The notes: generated by a model not told the origin, from the sequence alone. Positions 1 through 10,118 are shown, counted from the stretch's first letter. The stretch: 64,000 nucleotides of DNA from Hymenobacter mellowenesis (GCF_030581005.1 NZ_JAUQSX010000007.1:248001-312000), one strand, 5' to 3'. Made by a program: numbers and translations.

Positions 1-197
1 AATTGGCCATTGTGCAAGGGCACAAAAGAAGCATAGAAACAGAAGTCAGGCCAATGGCTTATACCCAGTGGAACCAAGTGAAGGCCGCCACGGGCCTGGC
101 GTTGGAAGGCAGCTACACACCGCCCAGGACGAACAGGACCAAACTGTCAGGTCGATGCGACGGGCGTCCAAGGCCGAACCACCAATACCTTTCCCTA
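1..197. other. left edge, no supported gene
   Basis: Open frames cross this stretch on the plus strand, but none has a recognisable domain or a convincing start, and they run into the antisense of the flippase gene. I see no terminator or repeat here. It could hold the end of a neighbouring gene, but nothing supports naming one. Confidence 0.4.
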
Positions 198-1535
198 TCA
201 TTTATTTCCGCCCGAAAACCCAAAAAACCCTGCGCAAGCCGCTAGCACCAGCGCATAGCGGGCGGCGTGGGCCAGCACCGCCCCTTCCAGCCCGTAGCGC
301 GGCAGCAGCACCGCCAGCAACCCGGCAAACACCGCCGCCGAGGCCGCCTGCACCGCGATGTAGGGCCCGGTGCGGGCCCGGGCCATGAGCTGGAAAATAA
401 ACAGCCAGCTCAGGAACTTGGCCCAGTCGCCCAGCAGCTGGGGCGCCAGCAGCGCCCGGGCCGCCAGCAGGCGCGGGGCAAACAGGAGCGGCAGCAGCCA
501 GTCGCGGCACAGCCAAACCAGCCCCAGCCCGCCGGCCAGCAGCGGCGCCAGCAGAGCCAGCACGCTCCGCAGATAGCGGCGCGCGGCGCCGGACTGGGCC
601 GCCAGCGCCGCCAGCCGGGGGTAGAACACGCTGCTCATCACTGCCCCGAATACCATGGTGTAGTTGTCGGACAACTTCGCCACGGCCTGCCACAGGTCGG
701 TCGGGCCCGGCCCGAAGGTGCCCAGCAGGTAACCCCTTAGCGCATAGTCCACGGCTTTGCCGAAGAGCAGCGTGCTCACGGCCATCAGCAGGAACCGGCC
801 CAGGCCGCGTAAGGCCACGCGGCTGACCGGCGCCCGCAGCCGCCAGCCTGCCAGCAGGCCGGCCCGCCCGGCCAGGTACCAGGCTGGCACCAGCGTCAGA
901 CCCTGGGCCAGCAGATAGGCCAGCAGCACCGTAGGCGACGGATAGCCCCACCACAAGGCCGCGGCCACGGCGGCCGTGCCCAGCGCCGCCAGCGCCGCCG
1001 ACAGGCCGATGTAGGCGCGCAGGCGGCCGGCGGCCAGCAGCGCGGCGCTCAGCAGCCCCTGCCCGGTGAGCAGGGCAATGCCTGCCACGAACACCGCCAA
1101 ACTGCCCCAGCTCCAGGGCAGCAGCCCTTTGGTGGCCAGCACTGCGGCCCCGGCCAGAAGCGCCGCCGCATTCAGCATGCAGGCGGCACCCAGCCAGGCG
1201 CGGTAGCGGGGGCTGCCCGGGCGTAGCGGCGCCAGGAATTTCACCACGCCCACGTGCACGCCGTCGTTGGGCAGCGTGGTGAGCAGGGCCATCAGGTTCT
1301 GGAACTGCGCCAGCAGTGTCATGCCTCCGGCTGGCGCGTAGAGCGCAAATAGCTTGTTCACAATCAACGAACCGGCTGCCCGGGCCGCCACCGCCACGCC
1401 CGTGCCCAGCGAGCCCCGCACAAACTGCCGAATGGCCGAGCGTGGAGCAGAATGGTTGGGCAAGACAGACATACGAGTGCAAAGAACGGCCAACTCCTCT
1501 CTACCCATCTTTCCCTTCATCCCCGCTCCTCCCAT
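198..1535 (-). CDS. O-antigen/oligosaccharide flippase, Wzx-like
   Basis: Predicted polytopic inner-membrane protein of the lipid-linked oligosaccharide translocase type (Wzx, MOP superfamily), which would flip undecaprenyl-linked glycan units to the periplasm. The 445 residues carry about 12 hydrophobic segments. An early VNKLFALYAPAGG loop followed by LLAQFQN resembles the first helix pair of Bacteroidota O-antigen translocases. The first ATG overlaps the TAA of the upstream GNAT-like gene by one base, suggesting coupled translation. Internal ATGs at 1520 (preceded by GGAGGAG) and 1472 are real alternatives, and the protein from 1472 has a more usual N-terminus. No other cell-surface glycan genes are adjacent on the visible side; glycosyltransferases lie 18 kb away. 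Family assignment is by eye, and the transported glycan is unknown. Confidence 0.72.
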   Translation of the reverse strand: MGGAGMKGKMGREELAVLCTRMSVLPNHSAPRSAIRQFVRGSLGTGVAVAARAAGSLIVNKLFALYAPAGGMTLLAQFQNLMALLTTLPNDGVHVGVVKFLAPLRPGSPRYRAWLGAACMLNAAALLAGAAVLATKGLLPWSWGSLAVFVAGIALLTGQGLLSAALLAAGRLRAYIGLSAALAALGTAAVAAALWWGYPSPTVLLAYLLAQGLTLVPAWYLAGRAGLLAGWRLRAPVSRVALRGLGRFLLMAVSTLLFGKAVDYALRGYLLGTFGPGPTDLWQAVAKLSDNYTMVFGAVMSSVFYPRLAALAAQSGAARRYLRSVLALLAPLLAGGLGLVWLCRDWLLPLLFAPRLLAARALLAPQLLGDWAKFLSWLFIFQLMARARTGPYIAVQAASAAVFAGLLAVLLPRYGLEGAVLAHAARYALVLAACAGFFGFSGGNK

Positions 1536-2470
1536 TACAGCTCCTTTTCCCAGCTCAGGCGTAGGCCGGCCACGCCGCCCAGGTGGCGCTTGAAACGCAG
1601 CAGTGAAGCATTGGGGCCGGTGTCGAGGGTGGAGGTGCCGAGGTCGAGCACGGCCAGGGCGCTGGCCCGCGCAAAGGCGTGCAGGCCCTCGTTCAGCATC
1701 ACTACAGGGCTCAGGGCGTTGCAGCGCAGCGGGCTGGCGGGGTAAAAATTATACAGCGCCCGCTCGCTCACCCGAATGGCCACTGTGAGGGCCGCCCACT
1801 CACCATCGGGCTGGCGCACCGAAAACAAGAAATGCTCGCGCGGGAAAGCCTTAAACAGCTGCTGAACCCGCTCTAGGGGCAACGACAGCTCCTGTCTCCG
1901 CTCCTGCCGGCACGCCCGGATGAACTCGTAGGCCGCCGGCAGCAGAAAGGGCGGCTCCTGTTCGAAGCGCAGGCCGTGCCGGCGGCACTTGTGCAGACGG
2001 CGCCGTTCCGAGGGGTGCAGGTGGGTTTCGTAGTCGCGGGCGGGGTCGAGGTGGTAGTTCTGCTCGGCCAGGGCCACGCGGTAGCCGCGGTGGCGCAGGG
2101 TTTCGGCCAGGGTGGCCGCACCGGCGGGGTCGTAGGCGAAGGGATAGCCGCGCAGGGCCAGCCGGCGCAGGCCGCGCTGCCGGAGCTGGGCTTCCACCGC
2201 GCCCAGCAGCTGGTGCAGGGCCGGCCGGCCCAGCCCCGCCGCCAGCTGCACGGCCCCAAACGGCGCCTGCGCGGGGCTGTGGGCGGTGGCGGTGGCCTCA
2301 TCCAGAGCCACGTGCAGCTGGGCCACGGTGCGGCCCGCGGCGGCATCTTCCAGGTAAAAGCTGAGCACCGGGCCGGCGTCGGCCTGCAGGCGCTGGTGCT
2401 CGGGCGTCAGGTACAGAAACGACTCAAACGCCAGCGGCAGCCGCGGGGCCGCGGGGCCGCTTTCGGCCAT
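1535..2470 (-). CDS. GNAT/FemAB-like acyltransferase
   Basis: Probable cytoplasmic N-acyltransferase of the GNAT or FemAB-like fold. The C-terminal half has the layout of such enzymes: a DYETHLHPSERRRLHK segment, a helix with RQERRQELSLPLERV, then a strand pair reading FSVRQPDGEWAALTVAI and ALYNFYPAS, and a final LDLGTSTL-containing strand. The substrate cannot be told. The frame is open up to an ATG at 2599, but the extra 43 residues are proline-rich and unlike a folded domain, and a TACTTTGC box (2566-2573, minus strand) would lie inside them, so I chose the ATG at 2470. The gene runs into the flippase with a 1-bp overlap, so the two are probably co-transcribed. A role in modifying a surface glycan is inference from that pairing. 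Confidence 0.6.
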   Translation of the reverse strand: MAESGPAAPRLPLAFESFLYLTPEHQRLQADAGPVLSFYLEDAAAGRTVAQLHVALDEATATAHSPAQAPFGAVQLAAGLGRPALHQLLGAVEAQLRQRGLRRLALRGYPFAYDPAGAATLAETLRHRGYRVALAEQNYHLDPARDYETHLHPSERRRLHKCRRHGLRFEQEPPFLLPAAYEFIRACRQERRQELSLPLERVQQLFKAFPREHFLFSVRQPDGEWAALTVAIRVSERALYNFYPASPLRCNALSPVVMLNEGLHAFARASALAVLDLGTSTLDTGPNASLLRFKRHLGGVAGLRLSWEKEL

Positions 2471-2713
2471 CCACACGGTCAGAGACGCAGGGGGCGGCAA
2501 CGGTTCGGCTTCGGTGGCAATAATGGGTTCCGTCCTTTTCAAGCGTGGTGCGGGTGGCTGGGCGGGCAAAGTACGGCACGGAAAGGCGGTCGAAGGCATT
2601 CGGTGGGCGCCCGTTTTGCAGGGTTCAGCTTAGCCGGGCACATCTTCATCGGGCTGCCATGCGTAGGCTGCCACATTGCGTCTTTGCTTTCGCTTCTTTT
2701 TGCCGCACGCCTC

Positions 2714-3922
<1,209 letters not shown>

Positions 3923-3937
3923 GTGGTGAGCAAAAAG

Positions 3938-4041
3938 AACGTCATGCTGAGCGTAGTCGAAGCATCTCGCTTGTGATAGCAACTCAATCGATTGGATTAC
4001 TTCGGCACGCGAGATGCTTCGGCTACGCTCAGCATGACGTT
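3938..4041. repeat. palindromic element A1 (GCTGAGCG type)
   Basis: Long inverted repeat: the left arm starts AACGTCATGCTGAGCG and the right arm is its near-perfect reverse complement ending CATGACGTT. The arms flank an asymmetric centre with CAACTCAATCGATTGG. It sits between corA and the convergent nadR-like gene, where it could fold as a bidirectional transcript-end hairpin. Confidence 0.9.
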
Positions 4042-4055
4042 GTTTTGCTCACTGT

Positions 4056-5096
4056 TTACCTCGCCAATACCGCCCGCACCTGCGCCACCCGCTCGGCCAC
4101 GGTGCCCTCCACAAGCGTGAACGGGATACCGAAGTAATCCAGCTGCATCAGTATCATGCCGTGCTGGAAGCTGCGCAGGGCCTCGGGGCCGCGCCAGCCG
4201 TCCTGCTCGAAGGGCACGGTGGGCGCGCACACGAAGGTGTGGGCGTAGCGCTGCCCGCACACGGCCGCCATGGCTTGCAGGGCAGGGTCGCAGCGGTGGA
4301 AATAGTAGTAGGAATACAGCGCCGTGGTGGCCGCGTTGGTGTCGCAAAACAGCACGCCGCGAGCCTGCGCGGCGGCTTCGTCTTCCAGCTCGGCATGGCG
4401 ACGGGCAATGTAGAGCAGGTCGTCGTAGTCGAGGTTGCCGTTTTTCTGCTCGTGCAGCGTGCGGCCGTATTCGGGCACCCACGCGGTGCCGCAGGCTTCG
4501 GCTAAAGCCGCGCACAGCGTCGACTTCCCACTGCTTTCCGCCCCCAGAAACACCACGCGCGGCACCGGCGCTGGCGGGCTAACGCCCAGCTGCGCCGCCA
4601 CCAGCGGGTGCAGAAATTGCGCATAAGCCGCCGCGTTGTTCCGCACCCGCGTGCCGGAAACCGGCACGCGGGTGCGGGCTTCGTCCACGGCCACGTGCGC
4701 CACGCCGAGGTGTTCGGCAAAGCCCGGCCCGTAGGCCTCGCTGGTGAAAACCACATCAATCCGAATGCCTTGTCGCGCCAGCCATTGCCGCACAAATTCG
4801 CGCTGGGTGGTGTCGTCGGCCGCATCAGGCGGCACGCCATCGGCAGTGGCCGACAGCGCGAAAATGCGCAGCGGCGTGCGGCCAATGTGCGGCCCGGCGT
4901 GGCCGTCATCGCCCCGGTACAGCATCCGCAGCCAGTCGGCCCGCGTGGCCGCCGGGTGCGTCGGGGAGTCCGGGTTGGCATACACCAGCACCACCAGTTC
5001 CGCTACTTGGGCGGCCGTTTCGAGCAGCAGCTGATGGCCCCGGTGCGGTGGCCAGAACTTGCCGACCACCAGGCCGGTAGAGTAGGAATGGGACAT
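4056..5096 (-). CDS. nadR: bifunctional NMN adenylyltransferase / nicotinamide riboside kinase
   Basis: NadR-like salvage enzyme: the N-terminal nucleotidyltransferase would make NAD from NMN and ATP, and the C-terminal P-loop kinase would phosphorylate nicotinamide riboside. In the 346-residue product the first domain shows GKFWPPHRGH with HRGH at residues 18-21, and SGTRVR at 147-152 (the ISGTxIR motif). The second domain shows a Walker A GAESSGKS at 185-192. There is no N-terminal HTH, so unlike enterobacterial NadR it should not be a repressor. The frame stays open into the upstream palindrome. I chose the ATG at 5096, with 5111 possible. Both ends of the gene abut palindromic elements A1 and A2. 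Confidence 0.87.
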   Translation of the reverse strand: MSHSYSTGLVVGKFWPPHRGHQLLLETAAQVAELVVLVYANPDSPTHPAATRADWLRMLYRGDDGHAGPHIGRTPLRIFALSATADGVPPDAADDTTQREFVRQWLARQGIRIDVVFTSEAYGPGFAEHLGVAHVAVDEARTRVPVSGTRVRNNAAAYAQFLHPLVAAQLGVSPPAPVPRVVFLGAESSGKSTLCAALAEACGTAWVPEYGRTLHEQKNGNLDYDDLLYIARRHAELEDEAAAQARGVLFCDTNAATTALYSYYYFHRCDPALQAMAAVCGQRYAHTFVCAPTVPFEQDGWRGPEALRSFQHGMILMQLDYFGIPFTLVEGTVAERVAQVRAVLAR

Positions 5097-5114
5097 AGGG
5101 TAGCGGGTCATTCG

Positions 5115-5250
5115 GATTAGAAGAACGTCATGCTGAGCGAAGTCGAAGCATCTTGCCCGTAGCAAGTAACTCAATCGTTAAAAGAGATATAAGATATAGT
5201 GGTGGCACGCGAGATGCTTCGACTTCGCTCAGCATGACGTTCTTCTAATC
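5115..5250. repeat. palindromic element A2 (GCTGAGCG type)
   Basis: Inverted repeat with unusually long arms: GATTAGAAGAACGTCATGC... on the left and its exact reverse complement on the right, with about 65 bp of asymmetric centre that contains GTAACTCAATCG. It lies upstream of the nadR-like gene and just downstream of the large anchored protein. Confidence 0.9.
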
Positions 5251-5261
5251 CACTAACGCAC

Positions 5262-8021
5262 TCATCCACCAACCCGCAGCTCGGTGCGGCGCAGCTCGCG
5301 GCCCACAATGCGGACCAGTTGGAAGGTAGCCGTGGTGGCGTCGTAGGTCAGGCCCACGCCGGTGCCAGTGCTGGGCAGGGCCTCGCCGCCGAGCAGCCGG
5401 CCTTTGGCATCGTACAAGAAGACCTGCGCCGGACCGGGCTCCGTGACGGCCACCATGCGGCGGTTGTTGCCGAAATCGAAAAACTGCACTGCCTTGTCGC
5501 CCGATGTCACGAAGCGCTGGGTGAGCAGCGGCGCCGTTTGGTCGGGCAGGTATACGTCGAGCTGATTGCCGTCCTCCCGCGTCAGCACGAAGGAGCGGCC
5601 GCGCAGGTCGGGCACCAGGCGGAAGCGGGCGGTGCGGCTCCAAGTGGCAATGCGGCGGCGGCTGAGCACGTCGCCGCTCAGGTTGAAGCTCACCAGCTCG
5701 CCGTGCTGGTTCACCATGCTCAGGCGGGTGCGGGCTAGGGTGCTGCTGGCCTGCACCAGCACGTCGCCGGCCAGCCGCGCGCCCATGCTCAGGGGGAAGC
5801 CGGGCAGCAGCGTGCCCGTGCCATCGAAGGCATACACATAGCCGTTCTGCAGGGGCGCCACCACCACGTTGCGCCCACCCACGGCCAGCACCGCCGGCCG
5901 CCCGGCCAGCGGGAAATCGAGCCGCTTCGACTGCCAACCGGGGTACTGACGGCCTTTGGCATCGAGCAGCACCAGGGCGTTGCCGGCCGTCACGGCCAAT
6001 AGGCGCGCCGGGGTGTCGGGGCCAGGCGCCGCGGCCAGGAGGCTGGCCACGCGCACGGTATCGGGCAGGTTCAGGGGGAAAGGCAGTACCTCGCCGCCGT
6101 CGTTGGCCAGCAGGTGCAGGCGTTGGCCGGCGCCCAGCAGCAGGCCGCCGGGCACACCGCCACCGGCCGGCAGCAGGCTGACGCCCACGGCCGGCCCGGC
6201 CAGGGTATCGGACCACAGCACGGCATTTTCGGCGCTCACGTAATGCAGCGTGTGCAGCGAATCCTGCACCACCACGGCCGGTACCCGCGTGCCCAGGGCG
6301 GGCAGCAAGGTGGGCGTGCCGGTCAGCTCATGCTTGAAGGCCAGCACCCGGCCGTTGGCCGTGGCACCGCCGGGCTGCATGGTGGCCGGCCCCAGGTTGG
6401 GCCGGTGCAGCAGCAGTTGGGTGAAGTACTGCGCGTCGGGCAGGGTTTCATTTTCGGGCGGGGCCAGTTGCAGCGCCATTTGTGGGAAGCGCTTGAACAG
6501 GGCTTCGTTGCGGAGCAAGCCAGCCCGACGGTCTTCGGTGAGTACGCCGAGCAGGGCGTTCCAGCTGTTGCGCGTATCGATGAAAATGCTCAGGCGGGCC
6601 CGGGGCAGGGTTTCCTGCAGAAAGGACACCTGGGCCGGGGTCTTAGCCCAGGTATTGGCGGCCACCACGTCGGCCAGGTAGCCATTTAGGGTTTGCTCAT
6701 CGGACAGCACCAGGTAGTCATCCACCAATACCCCGGCGCTGGCCACGGCTTCCACGGCCGCCGGCCGCTCGGGGCTCAGCAGCGGCCCCAGCACCGAGGC
6801 CTCCGTGAAGCCGACGGGGTGAATCTGGTAGGGGCCCACCCGGGTGAAGGCCGGCGAATTACCCTGTAGCCGCCGCAGGCGGGCCAGCCAGTTGGCCGTG
6901 CGCGCCGGCACCGGACAGCGCACCATAGCTAGGCGCCCCGGCCGGCTGCCGGGCGTAGTGGTGGCCAGATAAGCCACCGCCATCTCGCCCCCAAACGTGG
7001 CCCGCAGGCTATCGAGCGCGCCGCTGATGCCCAGCGAATCGGTCGTCCCGCGCGGCGCGGCCGGCCAGGTGCGGCCCGGGTTGGCGGCCAGGTGTAGCAG
7101 CAGCGCCGTGCGCGTGCTCATGATACCGGTGAGGCCCAGGGGCTGGGCCGGCTGCCCCTGCAGGCGCTGTTGCAGGGCGCCTTTGGCCGTTTCGGGGTTG
7201 GAAAAACCTTGGAAAATCGACTCGCGGCCGGTCAGCTTCACACCCAGCAGGCCCTGCGAAACCAGCCCGGTGAGCTGGTCGAACTGCCCGTGCGCATCAC
7301 GCCGAAACAGCACATCCAGAAACTGCGGTAGCCGCCGATAGTTGATTAATAACGAAGCATCTACCCCGCGCAGCTTCAACAAATCAGTTGAGTTAAATGC
7401 CGCCAGTACCGTGGGCGTATCGAGGTGCGCCAGCCGGCGCACGGCCGCCTCTACCAGGCTGGGGTTGGCGCTGATGAGGAGGTGGTTGCGGTAGTTGAGA
7501 ATCGTGATGCTGAACTCGCTGCGCTGCTCGGTGAGGACGGTCAGCTCCTGGTCTTCGTAGTCGCGGGTGCTGAGGCGATAGCGAGCGTCGCGGCCCAGGG
7601 TTTCGAGCAGGCCGCGCACCTGCCGGTACTCGCTCACCTGCGTGAGCGGCACCTGGTAGAGCACGTCGAACTCGCCCGGGCCCGTGACGTGCAGCGAGGT
7701 GATGACCAGCTTGCGGCCCAGCAGGCTGAGCAGGCTGTTGCGCCGGGCGCTGCCGCCGTTCAGGCTATCGGCCAGGGCCAGGTGGCCGGCGGCCTGCTGG
7801 AAGTAGCGCACCGCCGTGAGGTTGTCCCAGAGCTCAGTTTCCTGCAGGTGGCGCACCAGAGCGGGGTGGTCGTGGGTGCTGAGCACCAGCACGGCATCGT
7901 CGGGCACCAGGGCGTAGGGGTCGACGGGCACGGCCGCCAGCGTGCGGCGGTAGTACACGAACGTGGCCAGCGCCAGCAGCAAAACGAGGGCCGTGAGAAG
8001 CGCCAGAAGCTTTCGGGACAT
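5262..8021 (-). CDS. large membrane-anchored protein with C-terminal propeller-like repeats
   Basis: A 919-residue protein of unknown function. Residues 5-25 form one hydrophobic helix followed by YYRR, so the protein is probably anchored by its N-terminus with the bulk in the periplasm. The N-terminal half has the look of DUF3352-type proteins (LVPDDAVLVLSTHD, later repeated FxGFSNPE and YLADVV segments). The last ~330 residues contain recurring blades such as VLLDAKGRQYPGW, YAFDGTGTLLPGF and FLYDAKGRLLGGE, spaced like PQQ/WD-type propeller repeats. It is transcribed divergently from the lipoprotein gene at 8126, with a minus-strand -7 box at 8047-8054. The domain reading is by eye and no activity can be assigned. 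Confidence 0.72.
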   Translation of the reverse strand: MSRKLLALLTALVLLLALATFVYYRRTLAAVPVDPYALVPDDAVLVLSTHDHPALVRHLQETELWDNLTAVRYFQQAAGHLALADSLNGGSARRNSLLSLLGRKLVITSLHVTGPGEFDVLYQVPLTQVSEYRQVRGLLETLGRDARYRLSTRDYEDQELTVLTEQRSEFSITILNYRNHLLISANPSLVEAAVRRLAHLDTPTVLAAFNSTDLLKLRGVDASLLINYRRLPQFLDVLFRRDAHGQFDQLTGLVSQGLLGVKLTGRESIFQGFSNPETAKGALQQRLQGQPAQPLGLTGIMSTRTALLLHLAANPGRTWPAAPRGTTDSLGISGALDSLRATFGGEMAVAYLATTTPGSRPGRLAMVRCPVPARTANWLARLRRLQGNSPAFTRVGPYQIHPVGFTEASVLGPLLSPERPAAVEAVASAGVLVDDYLVLSDEQTLNGYLADVVAANTWAKTPAQVSFLQETLPRARLSIFIDTRNSWNALLGVLTEDRRAGLLRNEALFKRFPQMALQLAPPENETLPDAQYFTQLLLHRPNLGPATMQPGGATANGRVLAFKHELTGTPTLLPALGTRVPAVVVQDSLHTLHYVSAENAVLWSDTLAGPAVGVSLLPAGGGVPGGLLLGAGQRLHLLANDGGEVLPFPLNLPDTVRVASLLAAAPGPDTPARLLAVTAGNALVLLDAKGRQYPGWQSKRLDFPLAGRPAVLAVGGRNVVVAPLQNGYVYAFDGTGTLLPGFPLSMGARLAGDVLVQASSTLARTRLSMVNQHGELVSFNLSGDVLSRRRIATWSRTARFRLVPDLRGRSFVLTREDGNQLDVYLPDQTAPLLTQRFVTSGDKAVQFFDFGNNRRMVAVTEPGPAQVFLYDAKGRLLGGEALPSTGTGVGLTYDATTATFQLVRIVGRELRRTELRVGG

Positions 8022-8046
8022 GCGGAAGGAAGCGGATGACGGGCGA

Positions 8047-8054
8047 CGAAAGTA
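8047..8054 (-). promoter_or_regulatory. -7 box for the large anchored protein
   Basis: Reads TACTTTCG on the minus strand, one base from the Bacteroidota -7 consensus TAnnTTTG, 25 nt before the ATG at 8021. Confidence 0.5.
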
Positions 8055-8089
8055 CGGCGACGGGCGCGGCCTTCCATCAAAAGCCGGTG

Positions 8090-8097
8090 TATCTTTC
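8090..8097 (+). promoter_or_regulatory. -7 box for lipoprotein gene 8126
   Basis: Reads TATCTTTC, one base from TAnnTTTG, 28 nt before the ATG at 8126. With the box at 8047-8054 it makes a compact divergent promoter region. Confidence 0.5.
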
Positions 8098-8125
8098 GGT
8101 TCAATCCCAAGCCCCGCAACTGGTT

Positions 8126-8731
8126 ATGAAGCACCGGCGTCGAAATTCTGAAGGCCCGCCCCGGCCGCGGGGCCGTGCGCTACTACCACTGCTCGGGCTG
8201 CTGGCTTTGCCGGCCTGCTTCCAGTTGCGCGAGCCCGAACCCGCCGGCGCGGCCAGCGAGTGGATTCAGCCCACGCAGGTCGATATCCTGCTGAGCAACT
8301 TCATCACAGCGGTGCAGCACGTCAACGTGGCCAACTACGAGCGCACCTTCAGCGGGCCCACCTACCGCTTCGTGCCCGACCCCACCAGCGCCGGTTCCTC
8401 GCCTGGCCTCTTCGCCAACTGGAGCGTGCCCGAGGAAACCACCTACTTCAGCAGCCTGCGCCGCCGCACGGCTTCCACGGTCAATAACACCCTCACGCTC
8501 ACCGACCGGCGCGACCAGCTTTACACCGCCGATTCAGTTGAAATATCGGCCCTTTACCAGCTAAAAATCACGCAGCAGGACACGGCCTTCCACGCCGGCA
8601 CCCTGCAGGGCAACATCCGCCTCATCCTGCGCCGTCGCAACAACGAGTGGCGCATCGTGGCTTGGCGCGACCAGCGCACCACCCCCGGCCTGTGCTGGAC
8701 CGATTTGAAGAAATATTTCAGCTCGCACTGA
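8126..8731 (+). CDS. lipoprotein with NTF2-like domain
   Basis: A 201-residue predicted lipoprotein. After an Arg-rich start there is a hydrophobic run ending LLALPAC, so lipidation at that Cys is likely. The remainder (NFITAVQHVNVANYERTF, ... LRRRNNEWRIVAWRD) has the helix-then-curved-sheet pattern of small NTF2-like domains. The open frame begins at 8036, but I chose the ATG at 8126, which directly precedes the signal peptide. The next gene (8930) has the same plan and similar core motifs, so the two look like diverged paralogues. Ligand and role are unknown. Confidence 0.7.
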   Translation: MKHRRRNSEGPPRPRGRALLPLLGLLALPACFQLREPEPAGAASEWIQPTQVDILLSNFITAVQHVNVANYERTFSGPTYRFVPDPTSAGSSPGLFANWSVPEETTYFSSLRRRTASTVNNTLTLTDRRDQLYTADSVEISALYQLKITQQDTAFHAGTLQGNIRLILRRRNNEWRIVAWRDQRTTPGLCWTDLKKYFSSH

Positions 8732-8760
8732 GGGAAGTCGTGGAGTTGGGGAGTTGGGAA

Positions 8761-8873
8761 AAGAACGTCATGTCGAGCGCAGCCGAGACATCTCGCGTGC
8801 CGAAGTAATCCAATCGATGAGAAAGATTAGTGTAGCACGCGGCATGTCTCGGCTGCGCTCGACATGACATTCT
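8761..8873. repeat. palindromic element A3 (GTCGAGCG type)
   Basis: Left arm AAGAACGTCATGTCGAGCGC, right arm the reverse complement, with AAGTAATCCAATCGATG in the centre. It separates the two paralogous lipoprotein genes. Confidence 0.88.
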
Positions 8874-8916
8874 ACTTGTTCGTCGGCTACCTATCAATTC
8901 TTCATTAGCCAACCCG

Positions 8917-8924
8917 TATATTTC
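8917..8924 (+). promoter_or_regulatory. -7 box abutting the start of gene 8930
   Basis: Reads TATATTTC, one base from TAnnTTTG, and ends 5 nt before the ATG at 8930. A transcript starting at the usual distance would begin at or next to the ATG. Confidence 0.55.
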
Positions 8925-8929
8925 GGCTC

Positions 8930-9466
8930 ATGAAGCTTGGGCGCCCCTCATTTACTGCTTTGCTGCTGGCTGGCATCGTGCTGGTGCTGACGGTGCCCGC
9001 CTGCAACCCGTTTGCGCCGGCCCTCGATGAGGTGCCCACCGACCAGAATGCCCTGCTGGGCAACCCCGTGACGGTACGCGGTTTTTTCGACCGGTTCCGG
9101 GCGTCGTATCAGCTGCGTGACTCTACGCTCTACGGGCAGTTGCTCTCGCCCAAGTTCAAGTTTACCTACCGCGACTTCGCCGCCAACGTGGACCGGACCT
9201 GGACCCGCGACGTGGACGCCAATACCACCTACCGCCTTTTCCGGGCCGCCCGCTCCACCAATTTGCAGTGGACGCAGTACCTGCCCAGCTCCGACACCCT
9301 GTCATCGGACACACTGGCCAGCGTGGAACGGTCCTTCCTGCTCACCATCGAGCAGCGCGACGACCAGCGGTTTTCCGGCTCCGGCACCGCCCGGCTGGTG
9401 CTGGTGCGCAAAAACCGCAACGACCCCTGGCGCATGCGCAGCTGGTACGACCGCAGCGAGTTTTAG
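8930..9466 (+). CDS. lipoprotein with NTF2-like domain, second copy
   Basis: A 178-residue predicted lipoprotein: the hydrophobic signal ends LVLTVPAC at about residue 25. The body (GNPVTVRGFFDRFRASYQLRD, ... LVLVRKNRNDPWRMRSWYDRS) parallels that of the preceding lipoprotein, including the terminal basic strand ending W-R-x-x-x-W-x-D/x-R. This suggests an old tandem duplication later split by a palindromic element. Function unknown. It converges on the lipoprotein gene at 9470 with only 3 bp between stop codons. Confidence 0.72.
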   Translation: MKLGRPSFTALLLAGIVLVLTVPACNPFAPALDEVPTDQNALLGNPVTVRGFFDRFRASYQLRDSTLYGQLLSPKFKFTYRDFAANVDRTWTRDVDANTTYRLFRAARSTNLQWTQYLPSSDTLSSDTLASVERSFLLTIEQRDDQRFSGSGTARLVLVRKNRNDPWRMRSWYDRSEF

Positions 9467-9469
9467 CCA

Positions 9470-10021
9470 CTACGGGCGCTTGCGAAACACCAGAATAGTG
9501 CCGCAACCAGCACACAGGAAACTGGCTTTTTTGCCGTTGCCAACAAAGTCGTACGCGTCATTAAGGCGACCGTTGTAGCGAAATTCAACCGTCTGAATGT
9601 AGTGCATATCGGGCAGGCACTCGCTTTTCTTCAATGGGCCGAAGTTGGCCCGGACATCCACGGTATCGGTATCGGTCGCGCTGACGCGTATCAGAAAGAC
9701 ATTCCGTAAATCGCCCCCTCCCTCCGGCAGTGCACGGTAGTTGCCAAAACCACCTTCCCAAACCACTTGGCTGCCGATTTTGGTAATCCCATAGGGGTTG
9801 TTATTCAACCGTTTTAAGGTGTCAACCGGTGGACGACCAGGCCCGTCAAACCAGTCCGAATTGGTACGCTCATCGACCACCTGAAAGCGGAACGAGTTGG
9901 TGGGAAAGCCGTGGCCGCAGTTGACTTTCTCTTTGCTGCAGCCACTGGCTACCAAACCGCCGGCTATAAGGCCAATGCACGCCGCGTGAAAAGTACAGCC
10001 GGCAGGAAGAAGTCTTTTCAT
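9470..10021 (-). CDS. hypothetical lipoprotein
   Basis: A 183-residue protein I do not recognise. The start at 10021 gives a signal peptide with the lipobox VASGC near residue 28. The mature part contains five further cysteines, including CAGC close to the end, so disulfides or metal binding are possible. Base composition is more AT-rich than the neighbours. The frame remains open to 10087, but those codons overlap the promoter region of the divergent permease. Confidence 0.65.
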   Translation of the reverse strand: MKRLLPAGCTFHAACIGLIAGGLVASGCSKEKVNCGHGFPTNSFRFQVVDERTNSDWFDGPGRPPVDTLKRLNNNPYGITKIGSQVVWEGGFGNYRALPEGGGDLRNVFLIRVSATDTDTVDVRANFGPLKKSECLPDMHYIQTVEFRYNGRLNDAYDFVGNGKKASFLCAGCGTILVFRKRP

Positions 10022-10110
10022 GATGCAATTGAAGCAAAGCGGTCGGAAGCTGGAGGCAGGCCCATCTCCTGCCAAAGTACGAATCACCGCACATTTCCCG
10101 GCACTCGCTC

Positions 10111-10118
10111 TATCTTCC
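10111..10118 (+). promoter_or_regulatory. -7 box for the APC permease
   Basis: Reads TATCTTCC, a weak match to TAnnTTTG, 20 nt before the ATG at 10139. Confidence 0.35.

Noticed and set aside
38..140. Possible partial gene at the left edge
   Set aside because: No frame of three or more supporting signals; too short to call.
1976..2713. Long open frame extending corA upstream by 246 codons
   Set aside because: It is antisense to the GNAT-like gene over most of its length and lacks any domain; corA homologues start near the chosen ATG.
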